A stretch of DNA of 64,000 nucleotides, from assembly GCF_011927665.1 (NCBI RefSeq), contig NZ_JAATJA010000001.1, positions 787,019 to 851,018 of the forward strand, given 5' to 3'. This DNA is from Desulfobaculum xiamenense. GTDB taxonomy: Bacteria > Desulfobacterota > Desulfovibrionia > Desulfovibrionales > Desulfovibrionaceae. The notes under the pieces were generated by a model. It did no database searches and was not told the DNA's origin. It saw nothing but the letters and a program-made list of their open reading frames with translations. Position 1 is the first letter of the stretch. The number at the start of each line of letters is the position of its first letter. The translations under genes and the position numbers were made by a program. This document shows, piece by piece, positions 44,577 through 53,040 of this stretch.

Positions 44577-44906
44577 ATGATACTCGACATCATCGTCATG
44601 ACGCTGCTGCTTCTGGGCGTCGTGGTCTTCGCGGGGGCGGCCCTCGGAATCCTGAGATTCCCGGACTTCTATTCGCGCCTGCATCCCGCGGGCAAGATGG
44701 ACACGCTGGCCTCCGGATTTATGCTGCTGGGTCTCGCCCTGTACAACCTGCATCACTTCGATGTGGCGAATCTGCTGACCAGCCTCAAGATCATGCTCAT
44801 TCTGGTCTTCGTGTTCATCGCCAGCCCCACCGCCACCCACGCCCTCGTGGACGCCGGCTTCAGGGCTGGCCTCAAGCCCTGGCAGAAGGGTCAGGAGAGG
44901 AGATAG
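44577..44906 (+). CDS. mnhG: Na+/H+ antiporter subunit G (MrpG, MbhC-like)
   Basis: A 109-residue protein with three hydrophobic segments and the conserved ALGILRFPDFYSRLHPAGKM, characteristic of MrpG/MnhG. ATG at 44577 has AAAGGAGA upstream; a longer frame from 44493 overlaps mnhF and is rejected. Confidence 0.93.
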   Translation: MILDIIVMTLLLLGVVVFAGAALGILRFPDFYSRLHPAGKMDTLASGFMLLGLALYNLHHFDVANLLTSLKIMLILVFVFIASPTATHALVDAGFRAGLKPWQKGQERR

Positions 44907-44909
44907 CGC

Positions 44910-45155
44910 ATGATCTGGCAGATTGATCAAGCAATCCTCGTACTGGTCATGGTATGCGCGGTGGCCGCCCTGCAGATTCGCGATCTGCTCGGCGCGGGCA
45001 TCGTGTTCGGAGCGTTCAGCTTCATGATGTGCCTTCTGTGGACATCCATGGGCGCGGTGGACGTCGCCTTTACCGAGGCGGCCGTCGGCGCGGGCGTGAG
45101 CACGGTCCTCTTCATAGCGGCCGTGTTCCGAACCTCAAGGGGGTCGAAGGACTGA
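44910..45155 (+). CDS. MbhD-like subunit (DUF4040; C-terminal MrpA homologue)
   Basis: An 81-residue protein with two or three membrane segments. RDLLGAGIVFGAFSFMMCLLW and VDVAFTEAAVGAGVSTVLF (each cited within limit) match the DUF4040 family that forms MbhD and part of the C-terminal MrpA/MnhA region. Here it is a separate small gene, as in the membrane-bound hydrogenase operons of Thermococcales. It ends in TGATG, where the next gene starts. Confidence 0.88.
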   Translation: MIWQIDQAILVLVMVCAVAALQIRDLLGAGIVFGAFSFMMCLLWTSMGAVDVAFTEAAVGAGVSTVLFIAAVFRTSRGSKD

Positions 45156-45988
45156 TGATGAAGCACATCGCACTGGCAACGGTCGTCCTGACCGGCCTGC
45201 TCATGATCTACGTGACGGAAAGTTTCCCGACGTGGGGCGACCCCAACTCCCCGGCGAGCCTGCACGTCTCCAATCATTACATTGAAAACTCGCTGCCCGA
45301 GACGGACGTGCCGAACATCGTCACCGCCGTGCTCGGCGACTACCGCGGATTCGACACCATGTTCGAGACCACGGTCGTCTTCTGTGCGGGCATGGCCTGC
45401 TTCTTCCTGCTTGGCGCGTACAAGCGCGAGGAACCCGCCATCCGCTACTACCGCCACACGGCCACCGGCGTGGTCCTGCAATTCAGGAACGGGGCCAAGG
45501 GCCCGCGCCAGGGCGGAGCCTTCGAGCGCATCGACCCCACGTGGACGCCTTATGACTTCATTGTCTCGCGCGTGTGCAAGCTGATGATTCCCTTCATCCA
45601 GATCTATGGTCTCTACGTCATCGCCCACGGCCATCATAGCCCGGGCGGCGGCTTCCAGGGCGGCGTCATCCTTGCGGCAGGCTTCCTGCTCTTGGCCCTG
45701 TCGCACAACCTGCGCACCCTCACCGAACGTATCTCCCACCGGGTGCTCGGCATCATGTCCGCCATCGGCGTGGTGATCTACGCAGGCTACGGCGCACTGG
45801 CCCTGCTCTATGGCGGCAACTTCCTCGACTACTCGGCGCTGGCCGGGCTGCTCGGCGTCGATCCCATCTACGCCCGCTCCCTCGGCATCATGATCGTCGA
45901 AATCGGCGTTGGCACCACCGTCATGTCGACCATGGTCATCATCTATAACAACGTCGCCTCTGTCGGCCGTTACGACGAGGGTCTGTAG
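45155..45988 (+). CDS. MbhE-MrpB fusion subunit
   Basis: A 277-residue membrane protein that joins two subunits. Residues ~1-95 are MbhE-like (C-terminal MrpA): VPNIVTAVLGDYRGFDTMFE and TTVVFCAGMACFFLLG. Residues ~130-277 are MrpB: SRVCKLMIPFIQIYGLYVIAHGH, SPGGGFQGGVILAAGFLLL, and LGIMIVEIGVGTTVMSTMV. In Mbh operons these are usually separate. ATG at 45155 shares a base with the upstream stop. The linker (about 96-125, RYYRHTATGVVLQF...) is predicted to be exposed. Confidence 0.88.
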   Translation: MMKHIALATVVLTGLLMIYVTESFPTWGDPNSPASLHVSNHYIENSLPETDVPNIVTAVLGDYRGFDTMFETTVVFCAGMACFFLLGAYKREEPAIRYYRHTATGVVLQFRNGAKGPRQGGAFERIDPTWTPYDFIVSRVCKLMIPFIQIYGLYVIAHGHHSPGGGFQGGVILAAGFLLLALSHNLRTLTERISHRVLGIMSAIGVVIYAGYGALALLYGGNFLDYSALAGLLGVDPIYARSLGIMIVEIGVGTTVMSTMVIIYNNVASVGRYDEGL

Positions 45989-45990
45989 CC

Positions 45991-46386
45991 ATGTACGAAC
46001 TGTTCGAGACCGTACTCGCGGCAAAATACAACTACTGGGCCTATACGGTGCTGATGATGATCGGCGTGTGGGCGATGATCGGAAAGAACAACCTGGTCAA
46101 GAAGGTGGTCGGCATGAACATCTTCCAGACCTCGATCATCCTCTTCTACGTCTCCATCGGCTCCAAGAAGGGCGGAACGATTCCGATCCTGATGCATGCG
46201 CACGGCGCGGAAAGTCACGCCGTTCACGCGGCGGACTACATCAACCCGCTGCCCCACGTGCTCATGCTGACGGCCATCGTCGTGTCCGTCGCGACCCTCG
46301 GTGTGGCGCTGGCGCTTCTGCTCAACATTTACAAAGAGCACAAGACGCTGGAAGAAGATGAAATCTTAAAACACCTCAGCGAATAA
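45991..46386 (+). CDS. mnhC: Na+/H+ antiporter subunit C (MrpC, NuoK-like)
   Basis: A 131-residue protein with three hydrophobic segments. MMIGVWAMIGKNNLVKKVVGMNIFQTSIILFY-type helices (short pieces: IGKNNLVKKVVG, NIFQTSIIL) and NPLPHVLMLTAIVVSVATLG are the MrpC/NuoK landmarks, including the membrane Glu/Lys-rich loop. Starts two bases after the preceding stop; ends TAATG, overlapping the next start. Confidence 0.92.
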   Translation: MYELFETVLAAKYNYWAYTVLMMIGVWAMIGKNNLVKKVVGMNIFQTSIILFYVSIGSKKGGTIPILMHAHGAESHAVHAADYINPLPHVLMLTAIVVSVATLGVALALLLNIYKEHKTLEEDEILKHLSE

Positions 46387-47885
46387 TGAACCAATATCCT
46401 GCGCTTATACTCATCGCACCGTTGTTGTCGGCCTTTGCCGTCGCCATCGGCGGATGGTTCGGCCGGCGGATCCACTTCCCCGTGGCCGTCGCCGCGCTGG
46501 GCGTGTCCGTCCTGTCCGCCATAGGGCTTCTGCTCGAAGTCCTCGCCGACGGCCCCTTCAGCTACCGCCTCGGTGGCTGGGCCCCGCCCTTCGGCATCGA
46601 GTACTACATCGACTACCTGAACGCGCTAGTCCTCGTACTCGTCTCCGGTCTGGGCTTCGTCAACCTCATCGCCACGCGCCCCGACGTCGAGCGCTGCTAC
46701 GAAGGCAAGGTCCCGGTGTTCTACACCCTGTACCTGCTCTCCGTGGCCGGTCACCTCGGCATCGTGGTCACGGGCGACGCGTTCAACCTCTACGTTCTGC
46801 TCGAAATCGCCGCCCTGTCGGGCTATGCGCTTCTGGCCATGGGCAGCGCGAGATCCGCGCTCTCCACCCTGCGCTACCTGTTCATGGGCACCGTTGGCGC
46901 GTCCTTCTACCTGCTTGGCGTGGGCTACATGTACATCATGACCGGCTCGCTCAACATGCAGGACCTCGCGTCCATTCTCCCCGGGCTCTACGGCAACCCG
47001 GCCATCATGGCCTCCTTCGGCCTCGTGCTGGCGGGTGTGTTCGTCAAGATGGCCTTCTTCCCGGTGCATGCTTGGCTGCCGGGCGCATACGGTGATGCCG
47101 GTTCCCCGGCGTCGAGCCTCATCGCGCCCATGACCACCAAGGTCATGGTCTACGCGATGATCCGCATGATGCTCACGGTCTATACGCCGGACTTCGTCTT
47201 CTCCTCCCCCGTATTCTGCGAGGGTGTGGTGTGGGCAGCCGTGGCGGCCATGCTGGCCGGCGCGTTCTTCGCCCTCGCCTCGCGCGATCTCAAGCGCATG
47301 CTGACCTTCATCCTCATCTCCGAGGTTGGCTACATGGTCGGCGGCGCATGGCTCGGCAACCGCGTTGGCATGACGGGTTCCATCCTGCACATCGTCAACG
47401 ACGCCGTGATGACCCTGTGCGTGTTCCTGTGCGTGGGCTGCATCGCCTACCGCAACCGGAGCACCCGCTTCGAGGACCTCAAGGGACTCTTCCGCAGACA
47501 GCCCTTCACCATGGCGGCTCTCGTCATCGGTGCGCTGGCCATGATCGGCGTCCCGCCGACCTGCGGCTTCTTCTCCAAGTGGTACCTCATCCTCGGCGGC
47601 CTTCAGGCCGGTCATTTCGGGTTCGTCGCCGCGCTGGTGCTCTCGAGCCTCATCAACATCGTCCTGTTCTTCAGGATATTCGAGATCGCCTACTTCGAAC
47701 CCTTCGCTGAGGGACACGGTCACGAGCACGGGCATGGTCCCGCGCCCGAACCCATCAACGACGCACCGTGGAGCATGGTGGTGCCGCTGCTTCTCGTGGC
47801 GGCCGGCCTCATCGTGCTGGGCGTCTTCTCCGGCGACATCGTGACCCGCGTCATCGACTTCGCCATACCGGCCAACATCGTCTAG
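46386..47885 (+). CDS. MrpD-type proton-translocating subunit (NuoL/M/N family)
   Basis: A 499-residue polytopic protein with ~14 helices. It has the Proton_antipo_M features: a helix-7/8 region with VFVKMAFFPVHAWLPGAYGDA (part), the conserved Lys in MTTKVMVY, and LKRMLTFILISEVGYMVGG. C-terminal loop is His-rich (EGHGHEHGHG). It is the first of three such subunits in this operon, more than the usual single MrpD plus MrpA pair. Confidence 0.9.
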   Translation: MNQYPALILIAPLLSAFAVAIGGWFGRRIHFPVAVAALGVSVLSAIGLLLEVLADGPFSYRLGGWAPPFGIEYYIDYLNALVLVLVSGLGFVNLIATRPDVERCYEGKVPVFYTLYLLSVAGHLGIVVTGDAFNLYVLLEIAALSGYALLAMGSARSALSTLRYLFMGTVGASFYLLGVGYMYIMTGSLNMQDLASILPGLYGNPAIMASFGLVLAGVFVKMAFFPVHAWLPGAYGDAGSPASSLIAPMTTKVMVYAMIRMMLTVYTPDFVFSSPVFCEGVVWAAVAAMLAGAFFALASRDLKRMLTFILISEVGYMVGGAWLGNRVGMTGSILHIVNDAVMTLCVFLCVGCIAYRNRSTRFEDLKGLFRRQPFTMAALVIGALAMIGVPPTCGFFSKWYLILGGLQAGHFGFVAALVLSSLINIVLFFRIFEIAYFEPFAEGHGHEHGHGPAPEPINDAPWSMVVPLLLVAAGLIVLGVFSGDIVTRVIDFAIPANIV

Positions 47886-47894
47886 GGGACTCGC

Positions 47895-49376
47895 ATGCAC
47901 ATCGAAACCGTAGAATCCATCAGACCGCTTATCGCCGTCCTGGTCTCGCTGGCGGTCATGCCGATCATCGCGTCGTGCGGTAAATCCCCCAACGCGCGTG
48001 AGGCATGGACCTTCATCGCCGCCGCGATCAAGCTGGCCATCATCGCCTCCATGATCCCCGCGGTCCTTGACGGCATCCAGTTCACATACACCATGTTCGA
48101 GGTCATCCCCGGCGTCCCGCTCGCATTCAAGGTCGACGCGTTCGGCCTGCTCTTCGCGATCGTCTCGTCGTCCCTGTGGATCCTGACCTCCATCTACTCC
48201 ATCGGCTACATGCGCGCCGAGCACGAACACAGCCAGACGCGCTACTTCGCGTTCTTCGCTCTGGCGCTGTCGTCCACCATCGGCGTGGCGTTCTCCGCAA
48301 ACCTGCTGACCATGTACATGTTCTACGAGATTCTCTCCCTGAGCACGTACCCGCTGGTCACCCATCATCAGGACCGCGAAGCCCGCGCATCCGGCCGCAA
48401 GTACCTGCTCTACATCATGGGCACGTCCATCGGCCTCGCGCTGCCGGCCATGCTCATCGCCTACTTCCAGGCGGGCACGCTGGACTTCGGTCCCAACGGC
48501 TTCCTCACCGGCCACGTGACCCCGACCATGGCCACCACGCTGCTGGTGATGTTCCTGTTCGGCTTCGCCAAGGTCGGCATCATGCCCGTCCACTCATGGC
48601 TGCCCGCAGCCATGGTCGCGCCCACCCCGGTCTCCGCACTGCTGCACGCAGTTGCGGTCGTCAAGGTCGGCGCGTTCTCCATCCTGCGCGTCATCACCGG
48701 CGTGTTCGGCGTGGACCTACTGGCCCAGATGAATCTGTCATGGTTCATCTGCACGGCGGCGAGTGTGACCATCATCACGGCCTCGCTCATCGCGCTATCG
48801 CAGGACGGACTCAAACGCAGGCTGGCCTTCTCGACTATCGGCCAGCTCTCCTACATCGTGCTGGGCCTCGGCCTGCTGGCTCCGAAAGCCGTCATGGGCG
48901 GCAGCATGCACATCGCCATGCACGCCTTCGGCAAGATCACGCTGTTCATGTGCGCCGGTGCCATCTTCGTGGCCACCGGCAAAAAGTACATCAGCGAGAT
49001 GGTCGGCATCGGCAGGCGCATGCCCGTGACCATGACCGCGTTCCTCATCGGTTCGCTCTCGGTCATCGGCATTCCGCCCACGGGCGGCTTCTTCTCCAAG
49101 TGGTACCTGCTGCTTGGCACCATCGAAGCCGGACAGTGGCCCTTCATGGTGGTGCTGCTGGTCAGCTCCATCCTCAACGCCGCCTACTTCCTGCCCATCG
49201 TGTACAAGGCGTTCTTCTGCACTCCGGAGGAATGCATGTTCAATGATGGTGTCAAGGAAGCGCCCATCCAGTGCGTGGCGCCGCTGGTCATCACCGCGGC
49301 CTGCTCCGTCGGGCTTTTCTTCTACCCCGACGTGTTCATGAATCTGGCCGCGCTGGCCGTGGGCGTGACCCCCTAA
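47895..49376 (+). CDS. NuoL/M-family antiporter subunit (MrpD/MrpA-like)
   Basis: A 493-residue polytopic protein with ~14 helices. Conserved elements: YFAFFALALSSTIGVAFSAN, YEILSLSTYPLV (the catalytic Glu of helix 5), FGFAKVGIMPVHSWLPAAMV, the Lys in AVAVVKVGAFS and LKRRLAFSTIGQLSYIVLG. It is closer to NuoM/MrpA-N-terminal style than its neighbour. Nine bases separate it from the preceding gene. Contributes a proton or Na+ pathway. Confidence 0.9.
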   Translation: MHIETVESIRPLIAVLVSLAVMPIIASCGKSPNAREAWTFIAAAIKLAIIASMIPAVLDGIQFTYTMFEVIPGVPLAFKVDAFGLLFAIVSSSLWILTSIYSIGYMRAEHEHSQTRYFAFFALALSSTIGVAFSANLLTMYMFYEILSLSTYPLVTHHQDREARASGRKYLLYIMGTSIGLALPAMLIAYFQAGTLDFGPNGFLTGHVTPTMATTLLVMFLFGFAKVGIMPVHSWLPAAMVAPTPVSALLHAVAVVKVGAFSILRVITGVFGVDLLAQMNLSWFICTAASVTIITASLIALSQDGLKRRLAFSTIGQLSYIVLGLGLLAPKAVMGGSMHIAMHAFGKITLFMCAGAIFVATGKKYISEMVGIGRRMPVTMTAFLIGSLSVIGIPPTGGFFSKWYLLLGTIEAGQWPFMVVLLVSSILNAAYFLPIVYKAFFCTPEECMFNDGVKEAPIQCVAPLVITAACSVGLFFYPDVFMNLAALAVGVTP

Positions 49377-49389
49377 GGAGAAGGACGAC

Positions 49390-49641
49390 ATGAGCCAAAA
49401 GAAAGAATTCGACTGGTTCGATCACGACAAGAACAGGAAGCTCCTGTGGAAGCTCTTGTTCGGCACCTGCGCCCTGACGCTGGCCCTTGAGCCGTTCGCC
49501 CACGTCCACGGCCACTTCGGCTGGGACGACTTCTTCGGGTTCTCGGCGCTTCTGGGCTTCGGCTCCTGTGCCGTGCTCATCATTCTCGCAAAGCTTATGG
49601 GCTATGTGCTGAAGGTGCGGGAGGACTTCTATGATCGCTAA
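49390..49641 (+). CDS. small membrane protein of the antiporter operon
   Basis: An 83-residue protein with an acidic/basic N-terminus (FDWFDHDKNRKLLWKLLFG) and two hydrophobic segments (LWKLLFGTCALTLALEPFA, FGFSALLGFGSCAVLIILA). It has AAGGAGAAGG upstream of the ATG and overlaps the next gene by 11 bases, so it is clearly part of the operon. No named family recognised; it might be an assembly or accessory subunit specific to this complex. Confidence 0.75.
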   Translation: MSQKKEFDWFDHDKNRKLLWKLLFGTCALTLALEPFAHVHGHFGWDDFFGFSALLGFGSCAVLIILAKLMGYVLKVREDFYDR

Positions 49642-51382
49642 CATTCCACCGTTCGCCATCCTCATCCTCGGCGCGGCACTGGTGCCGTTCTTCCGGGACA
49701 GGATGAAAAGCATCTACGTGTGCATGCTGCCCGCTCTGGCTTTCTGGGTCATCACCCAGTTGCCCTACGGCGAGCATCTCGGCGTGCACTTCTTCGGCTA
49801 CGACCTGACGCTACTGCGCGTGGACAAGCTGTCCAAAATCTTCGGATACATCTTCACGCTCAACGGCTTCGCGGCCTTCCTGTATGCCTTCTACCTGAAG
49901 GACAACCAGCAGCACATGGCCGCGCTGGGATACATGGGCGGCGCGCTCGGCGTCGTCTTCGCGGGCGATCTGGTCACTCTCTACTTCTTCTGGGAGTGGA
50001 TGGCCGTGACCTCCACCTTCCTCATCCTCGCCCGCAAGACCAAGAAGGCCTACGGCGCAGGCTACCGCTACGTGCTGATGCATCTCTTCGGCGGCCTCGT
50101 GCTGCTGGCGGGCATCGTGCTGCACGTGCAGTCCTCCGGCTCCGTGACCTTCGAGCACTTCGCCACCCGCGGCCTGGCCTCCTACCTCATCCTGTTCGGC
50201 ATCCTCGTGAACGCGGCGGCTCCGCCCTTCCACGCATGGCTGTCCGACTCGTACCCGGAGGCCACCGTCACCGGCGGCATCATCCTGTCCGCCTACACGA
50301 CGAAGACTTCGGTCTACACGCTCATCCGTGGGTATGCAGGCTATGAGGTCCTCATCGTCATCGGCTGCGTGATGGCCCTCTACGGCATCATGTACGCGCT
50401 GCTCGAAAACGACATGCGCCGCATTCTGGCCTACTCCATCATCAACCAGGTGGGCTTCATGGTCTGCGGCGTGGGCATCGGCACCGCCATGTCCCTCAAC
50501 GGCGCGGCGGCGCACGCCTTCTGCCACATCATCTACAAGTCCCTGTTGTGGATGAGCGCTGGTAGCGTGCTGTACATGACCGGCAAGAGCAAGTGCACCG
50601 AACTCGGCGGTCTGTACAAGACCATGCCGTGGACAATGATATTCGGAACAATAGGCGCACTCGCCATCTCGTCCGTGCCCTTCACCAGCGGCTACACGTC
50701 CAAGCCTCTCATCATCGAGGCCGCCGTGCACGAGCACTGGACCTGGGCATGGCTGGTTCTCGAAATCGCCTCGGCGGGCGTGTTCCTGCACGCGGGCATC
50801 AAGTTCCCCTACTTCGTGTTCTTCAATCAGGACAGGGGGCTACGCCCCGGCGAACCGCCGCACAAGACCATGCTCATCGCCATGGGCCTCATGGCCTTCC
50901 TGTGCATCTTCCTTGGCGTGTACCCCGATCCGCTCTATGCGATCCTGCCGTTCGACATGCCCGCCCACGTGCCCTACACCTTCGGCGGCGTGGTCAAGCA
51001 GTTCCAGCTGCTGATGCTCTCGGCTCTGGCGTTCTTCGTGTTCCTCAAGCTGCTCAAGCGTACGGACACCATCGCGCTGGATACGGACATCTTCTGGCGC
51101 TTCGGCGGCCGCGCGTTCAGCTGGTTCATGGACAAGACCCTGAATGGCCTGAACGCCATATGTGATGCGGTCTTCGTCAAGGGACTGGCGGGACTGGTCA
51201 ACGCATTCTTCGTGAATGCCCCGCTCAGGCTGACCCAGCTGGTGCTGAACCCCGTGCTGAACGGCGCGCAGCGCGACAGACTGGCAAAGCAGTTCAAGGC
51301 CGGAGTGTCCCCCATCGGACTCTCGGTAGCCGTGTCCCTGCTGTACCTGTTCGGGATCATCGTCTTCACGATGAACCGCTAG
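49631..51382 (+). CDS. third NuoL/M/N-family antiporter subunit
   Basis: A 583-residue polytopic protein. Conserved parts: VTLYFFWEWMAVTSTFLILA (Glu of helix 5), VNAAAPPFHAWLSDSYPEAT, TTKTSVYTLIRGY (helix 7/8 Lys), and ENDMRRILAYSIINQVGFMV (at the 20-residue limit). The last ~120 residues (after RTDTIALDTDIFWRFGGRAF) extend beyond a typical MrpD, with an amphipathic stretch and a final TM helix, reminiscent of NuoL-type C-termini. Overlaps the small membrane protein gene by 11 bases. Confidence 0.9.
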   Translation: MIANIPPFAILILGAALVPFFRDRMKSIYVCMLPALAFWVITQLPYGEHLGVHFFGYDLTLLRVDKLSKIFGYIFTLNGFAAFLYAFYLKDNQQHMAALGYMGGALGVVFAGDLVTLYFFWEWMAVTSTFLILARKTKKAYGAGYRYVLMHLFGGLVLLAGIVLHVQSSGSVTFEHFATRGLASYLILFGILVNAAAPPFHAWLSDSYPEATVTGGIILSAYTTKTSVYTLIRGYAGYEVLIVIGCVMALYGIMYALLENDMRRILAYSIINQVGFMVCGVGIGTAMSLNGAAAHAFCHIIYKSLLWMSAGSVLYMTGKSKCTELGGLYKTMPWTMIFGTIGALAISSVPFTSGYTSKPLIIEAAVHEHWTWAWLVLEIASAGVFLHAGIKFPYFVFFNQDRGLRPGEPPHKTMLIAMGLMAFLCIFLGVYPDPLYAILPFDMPAHVPYTFGGVVKQFQLLMLSALAFFVFLKLLKRTDTIALDTDIFWRFGGRAFSWFMDKTLNGLNAICDAVFVKGLAGLVNAFFVNAPLRLTQLVLNPVLNGAQRDRLAKQFKAGVSPIGLSVAVSLLYLFGIIVFTMNR

Positions 51383-51413
51383 CAACCCGACAACATCGAT
51401 CGAGGTTACGAAT

Positions 51414-51896
51414 ATGATCACGCTCAACGATCTGAAAAGCGTTCCCATGCTGCAAGGCCTCGGCGACGAGGCACTCAAGAAGATGCTGCCCCTCGCCCAC
51501 ATCGAGACCTACGCCGAGGATCAGATCATCTACGAAACCAATTCCCATGCCGAGAACTTCTACATCGTCCGTTCCGGCAAGGCACTGCTCGAAGGCGACC
51601 TGAACGAGGACGTCACCGTGTCGCTGGCGGCGCTGAAGCCGGGCTACCTGTTCGGCTGGTACGCGCTGCTGCCCAACTCGAACCACACCATGCGAGCCCG
51701 CGCCACCGAGAGCTCCGAGATCATCGTCATCCCCGGTGATGGCCTGCGCATGCTGATGGACGAGGACCACGACTTCGGCTACCGCCTCATGAACCGCCTG
51801 TACATGCTGCTCAAGATCCGTCTGGACCACCGCAGCGAGCAATTCATGAAGATCCTCGCCCGCCATCCCGACCTGACCTCCGGGACCGAGGACTAA
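51414..51896 (+). CDS. cyclic-nucleotide-binding-domain protein
   Basis: A 160-residue cytosolic protein consisting of one cNMP-binding (CAP_ED) domain: MLQGLGDEALKKMLPLAHIE, IIYETNSHAENFYIVRSGKA, GYLFGWYALLPNSNHTMRA, IIVIPGDGLRMLM. There is no DNA-binding helix-turn-helix behind it, so it is not a Crp-type regulator. The phosphate-binding cassette lacks the classical Arg-Ala pair in a clear form, so ligand binding is uncertain. It is 31 bases after the last antiporter gene and before the operon terminator, suggesting it modulates the antiporter post-translationally. Confidence 0.8.
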   Translation: MITLNDLKSVPMLQGLGDEALKKMLPLAHIETYAEDQIIYETNSHAENFYIVRSGKALLEGDLNEDVTVSLAALKPGYLFGWYALLPNSNHTMRARATESSEIIVIPGDGLRMLMDEDHDFGYRLMNRLYMLLKIRLDHRSEQFMKILARHPDLTSGTED

Positions 51897-51931
51897 AGAC
51901 GCCCGCGCTTCTGCGCGAACCTCACCGATAT

Positions 51932-51965
51932 GGCGGCGTGCGGATTGTTCCGCACGCCGCCTTTT
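51932..51965 (+). terminator. rho-independent terminator of the antiporter operon
   Basis: Perfect 13-bp GC-rich stem (51,932-51,944 with 51,949-51,961), TTGT loop and a following TTTT. Confidence 0.93.
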
Positions 51966-52374
51966 CATTTGGACAAACGAAAGCCCCAGCCCGAACGCTC
52001 GCCGAACGTGCACACCACCGCGCCCATCACCATGCCTCCCCCGCGCGTGACACGCGACTTCGGCCCGCAATCCCATGCGAAAAAAATGGTACCCCTTCCC
52101 CATCCACTCGCCAGGCCCACCCGAAATCCCGCACAAAACGATTCGCAACCCATCGACTTGCCGTACAAATCTTTTCCGACGCTTCGACGAGGCCCATCCA
52201 CCCCCAGCCTTCCATTCCTCTATACAATCATACGTTCGCTCATTGATTGACCGCTCAACAGACACGCCGTGAAATCCATTGCATTGACTGTGGCACTTTC
52301 CGCAAAAATATATTACGAGGAACGCCAAGACACACGGGGATTCCCCCTGTGCACCCCATTTCACGGAGGTCGTC
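51966..52374. promoter_or_regulatory. upstream region of the nickel/cobalt operon
   Basis: About 410 bases without a credible gene. AT-rich near 52,220-52,320. A candidate promoter is TTGACT (52,284-52,289) with AATATA at 52,307-52,312 (17-base spacer). I looked for a NikR-type inverted repeat and a cobalamin-riboswitch-like structure and saw neither. GGAGG lies just before the first start codon. Confidence 0.4.
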
Positions 52375-53022
52375 TTGATCCGCACCGCATATGCCTTCAC
52401 GCTCCGGACAGTCCTCGCCGCCCTCTTCGCGACGCTTCTTCTCGCCCAGACCGCCCATGCCCATCGGGTGACCATCTTCGCCTGGGAGGAAGACGGAGCC
52501 ATCCATACCGAGAGCACCTTCAGCGGCGGAAAGAAGGCCCGCGACAGCAAGGTCGTGGTGTCCGACGCCGCATCCGGCAAGGAAATTCTGACCGGCACCA
52601 CGGACGACAACGGCCTGTTCACTTTCCCCATCCCCGCCGAAGCCAAGGCCGCACGCATGGACCTCAAGATCGACCTGTACGCAGGCGTCGGCCATGCGGG
52701 GCAGTGGATCATCGCCGCCGACGAATACCTCGGCGAGGCCGAAACCGCTGTCGGCACCGCCACCGCCCAGTCCGCCGACGCTACGCCGCAGCCCGCACCC
52801 GTGGCCCCCGCAGCGGGCGCGCAGACCCTGTCCGGCATCGACGAGGCGACACTCACGCGCATCGTGGAGCACGCGGTGGACCGCAAGCTCGCGCCCATCG
52901 CCCGCAAGCTCGCCGAAGAGGAGACCGCAGGCCCCGGTGCCGTGGAAATCTTCGGTGGCATCGGCTACATCTTTGGCCTGTTCGGCGTCGCCGCGCTGGT
53001 CCGCAGCCGCCGCAACCCATAG
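52375..53022 (+). CDS. NikL-like accessory protein of a Ni/Co ECF transporter
   Basis: A 215-residue protein starting at TTG (GGAGG five bases upstream). N-terminal signal peptide (MIRTAYAFTLRTVLAALFATLLLAQTAHAH; cleavage likely after AHA at 29), a beta-sandwich like carboxypeptidase regulatory or CbiL/NikL domains (HRVTIFAWEEDG, ESTFSGGKKARDSKVVV, GTTDDNGLFTF), then a low-complexity Ala/Pro linker and a C-terminal membrane anchor (IFGGIGYIFGLFGVAALV). NikL proteins help metal delivery to the NikMQO transporter; the first gene of the cbiQ-cbiO set. Confidence 0.8.
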   Translation: MIRTAYAFTLRTVLAALFATLLLAQTAHAHRVTIFAWEEDGAIHTESTFSGGKKARDSKVVVSDAASGKEILTGTTDDNGLFTFPIPAEAKAARMDLKIDLYAGVGHAGQWIIAADEYLGEAETAVGTATAQSADATPQPAPVAPAAGAQTLSGIDEATLTRIVEHAVDRKLAPIARKLAEEETAGPGAVEIFGGIGYIFGLFGVAALVRSRRNP

Positions 53023-53040
53023 GACACGAAACGGCGCGCC

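Noticed and set aside
46626-48593. 655-codon open frame on the minus strand opposite antiporter genes
   Set aside because: It is rich in His, Asp, Glu and Gly in the way antisense frames of GC-rich membrane-protein genes are, has no family features, and covers two well-supported plus-strand genes.
51966-52374. NikR operator or cobalamin riboswitch before the Ni/Co genes
   Set aside because: Neither a NikR-type inverted repeat nor a B12-box-like element could be found by eye.
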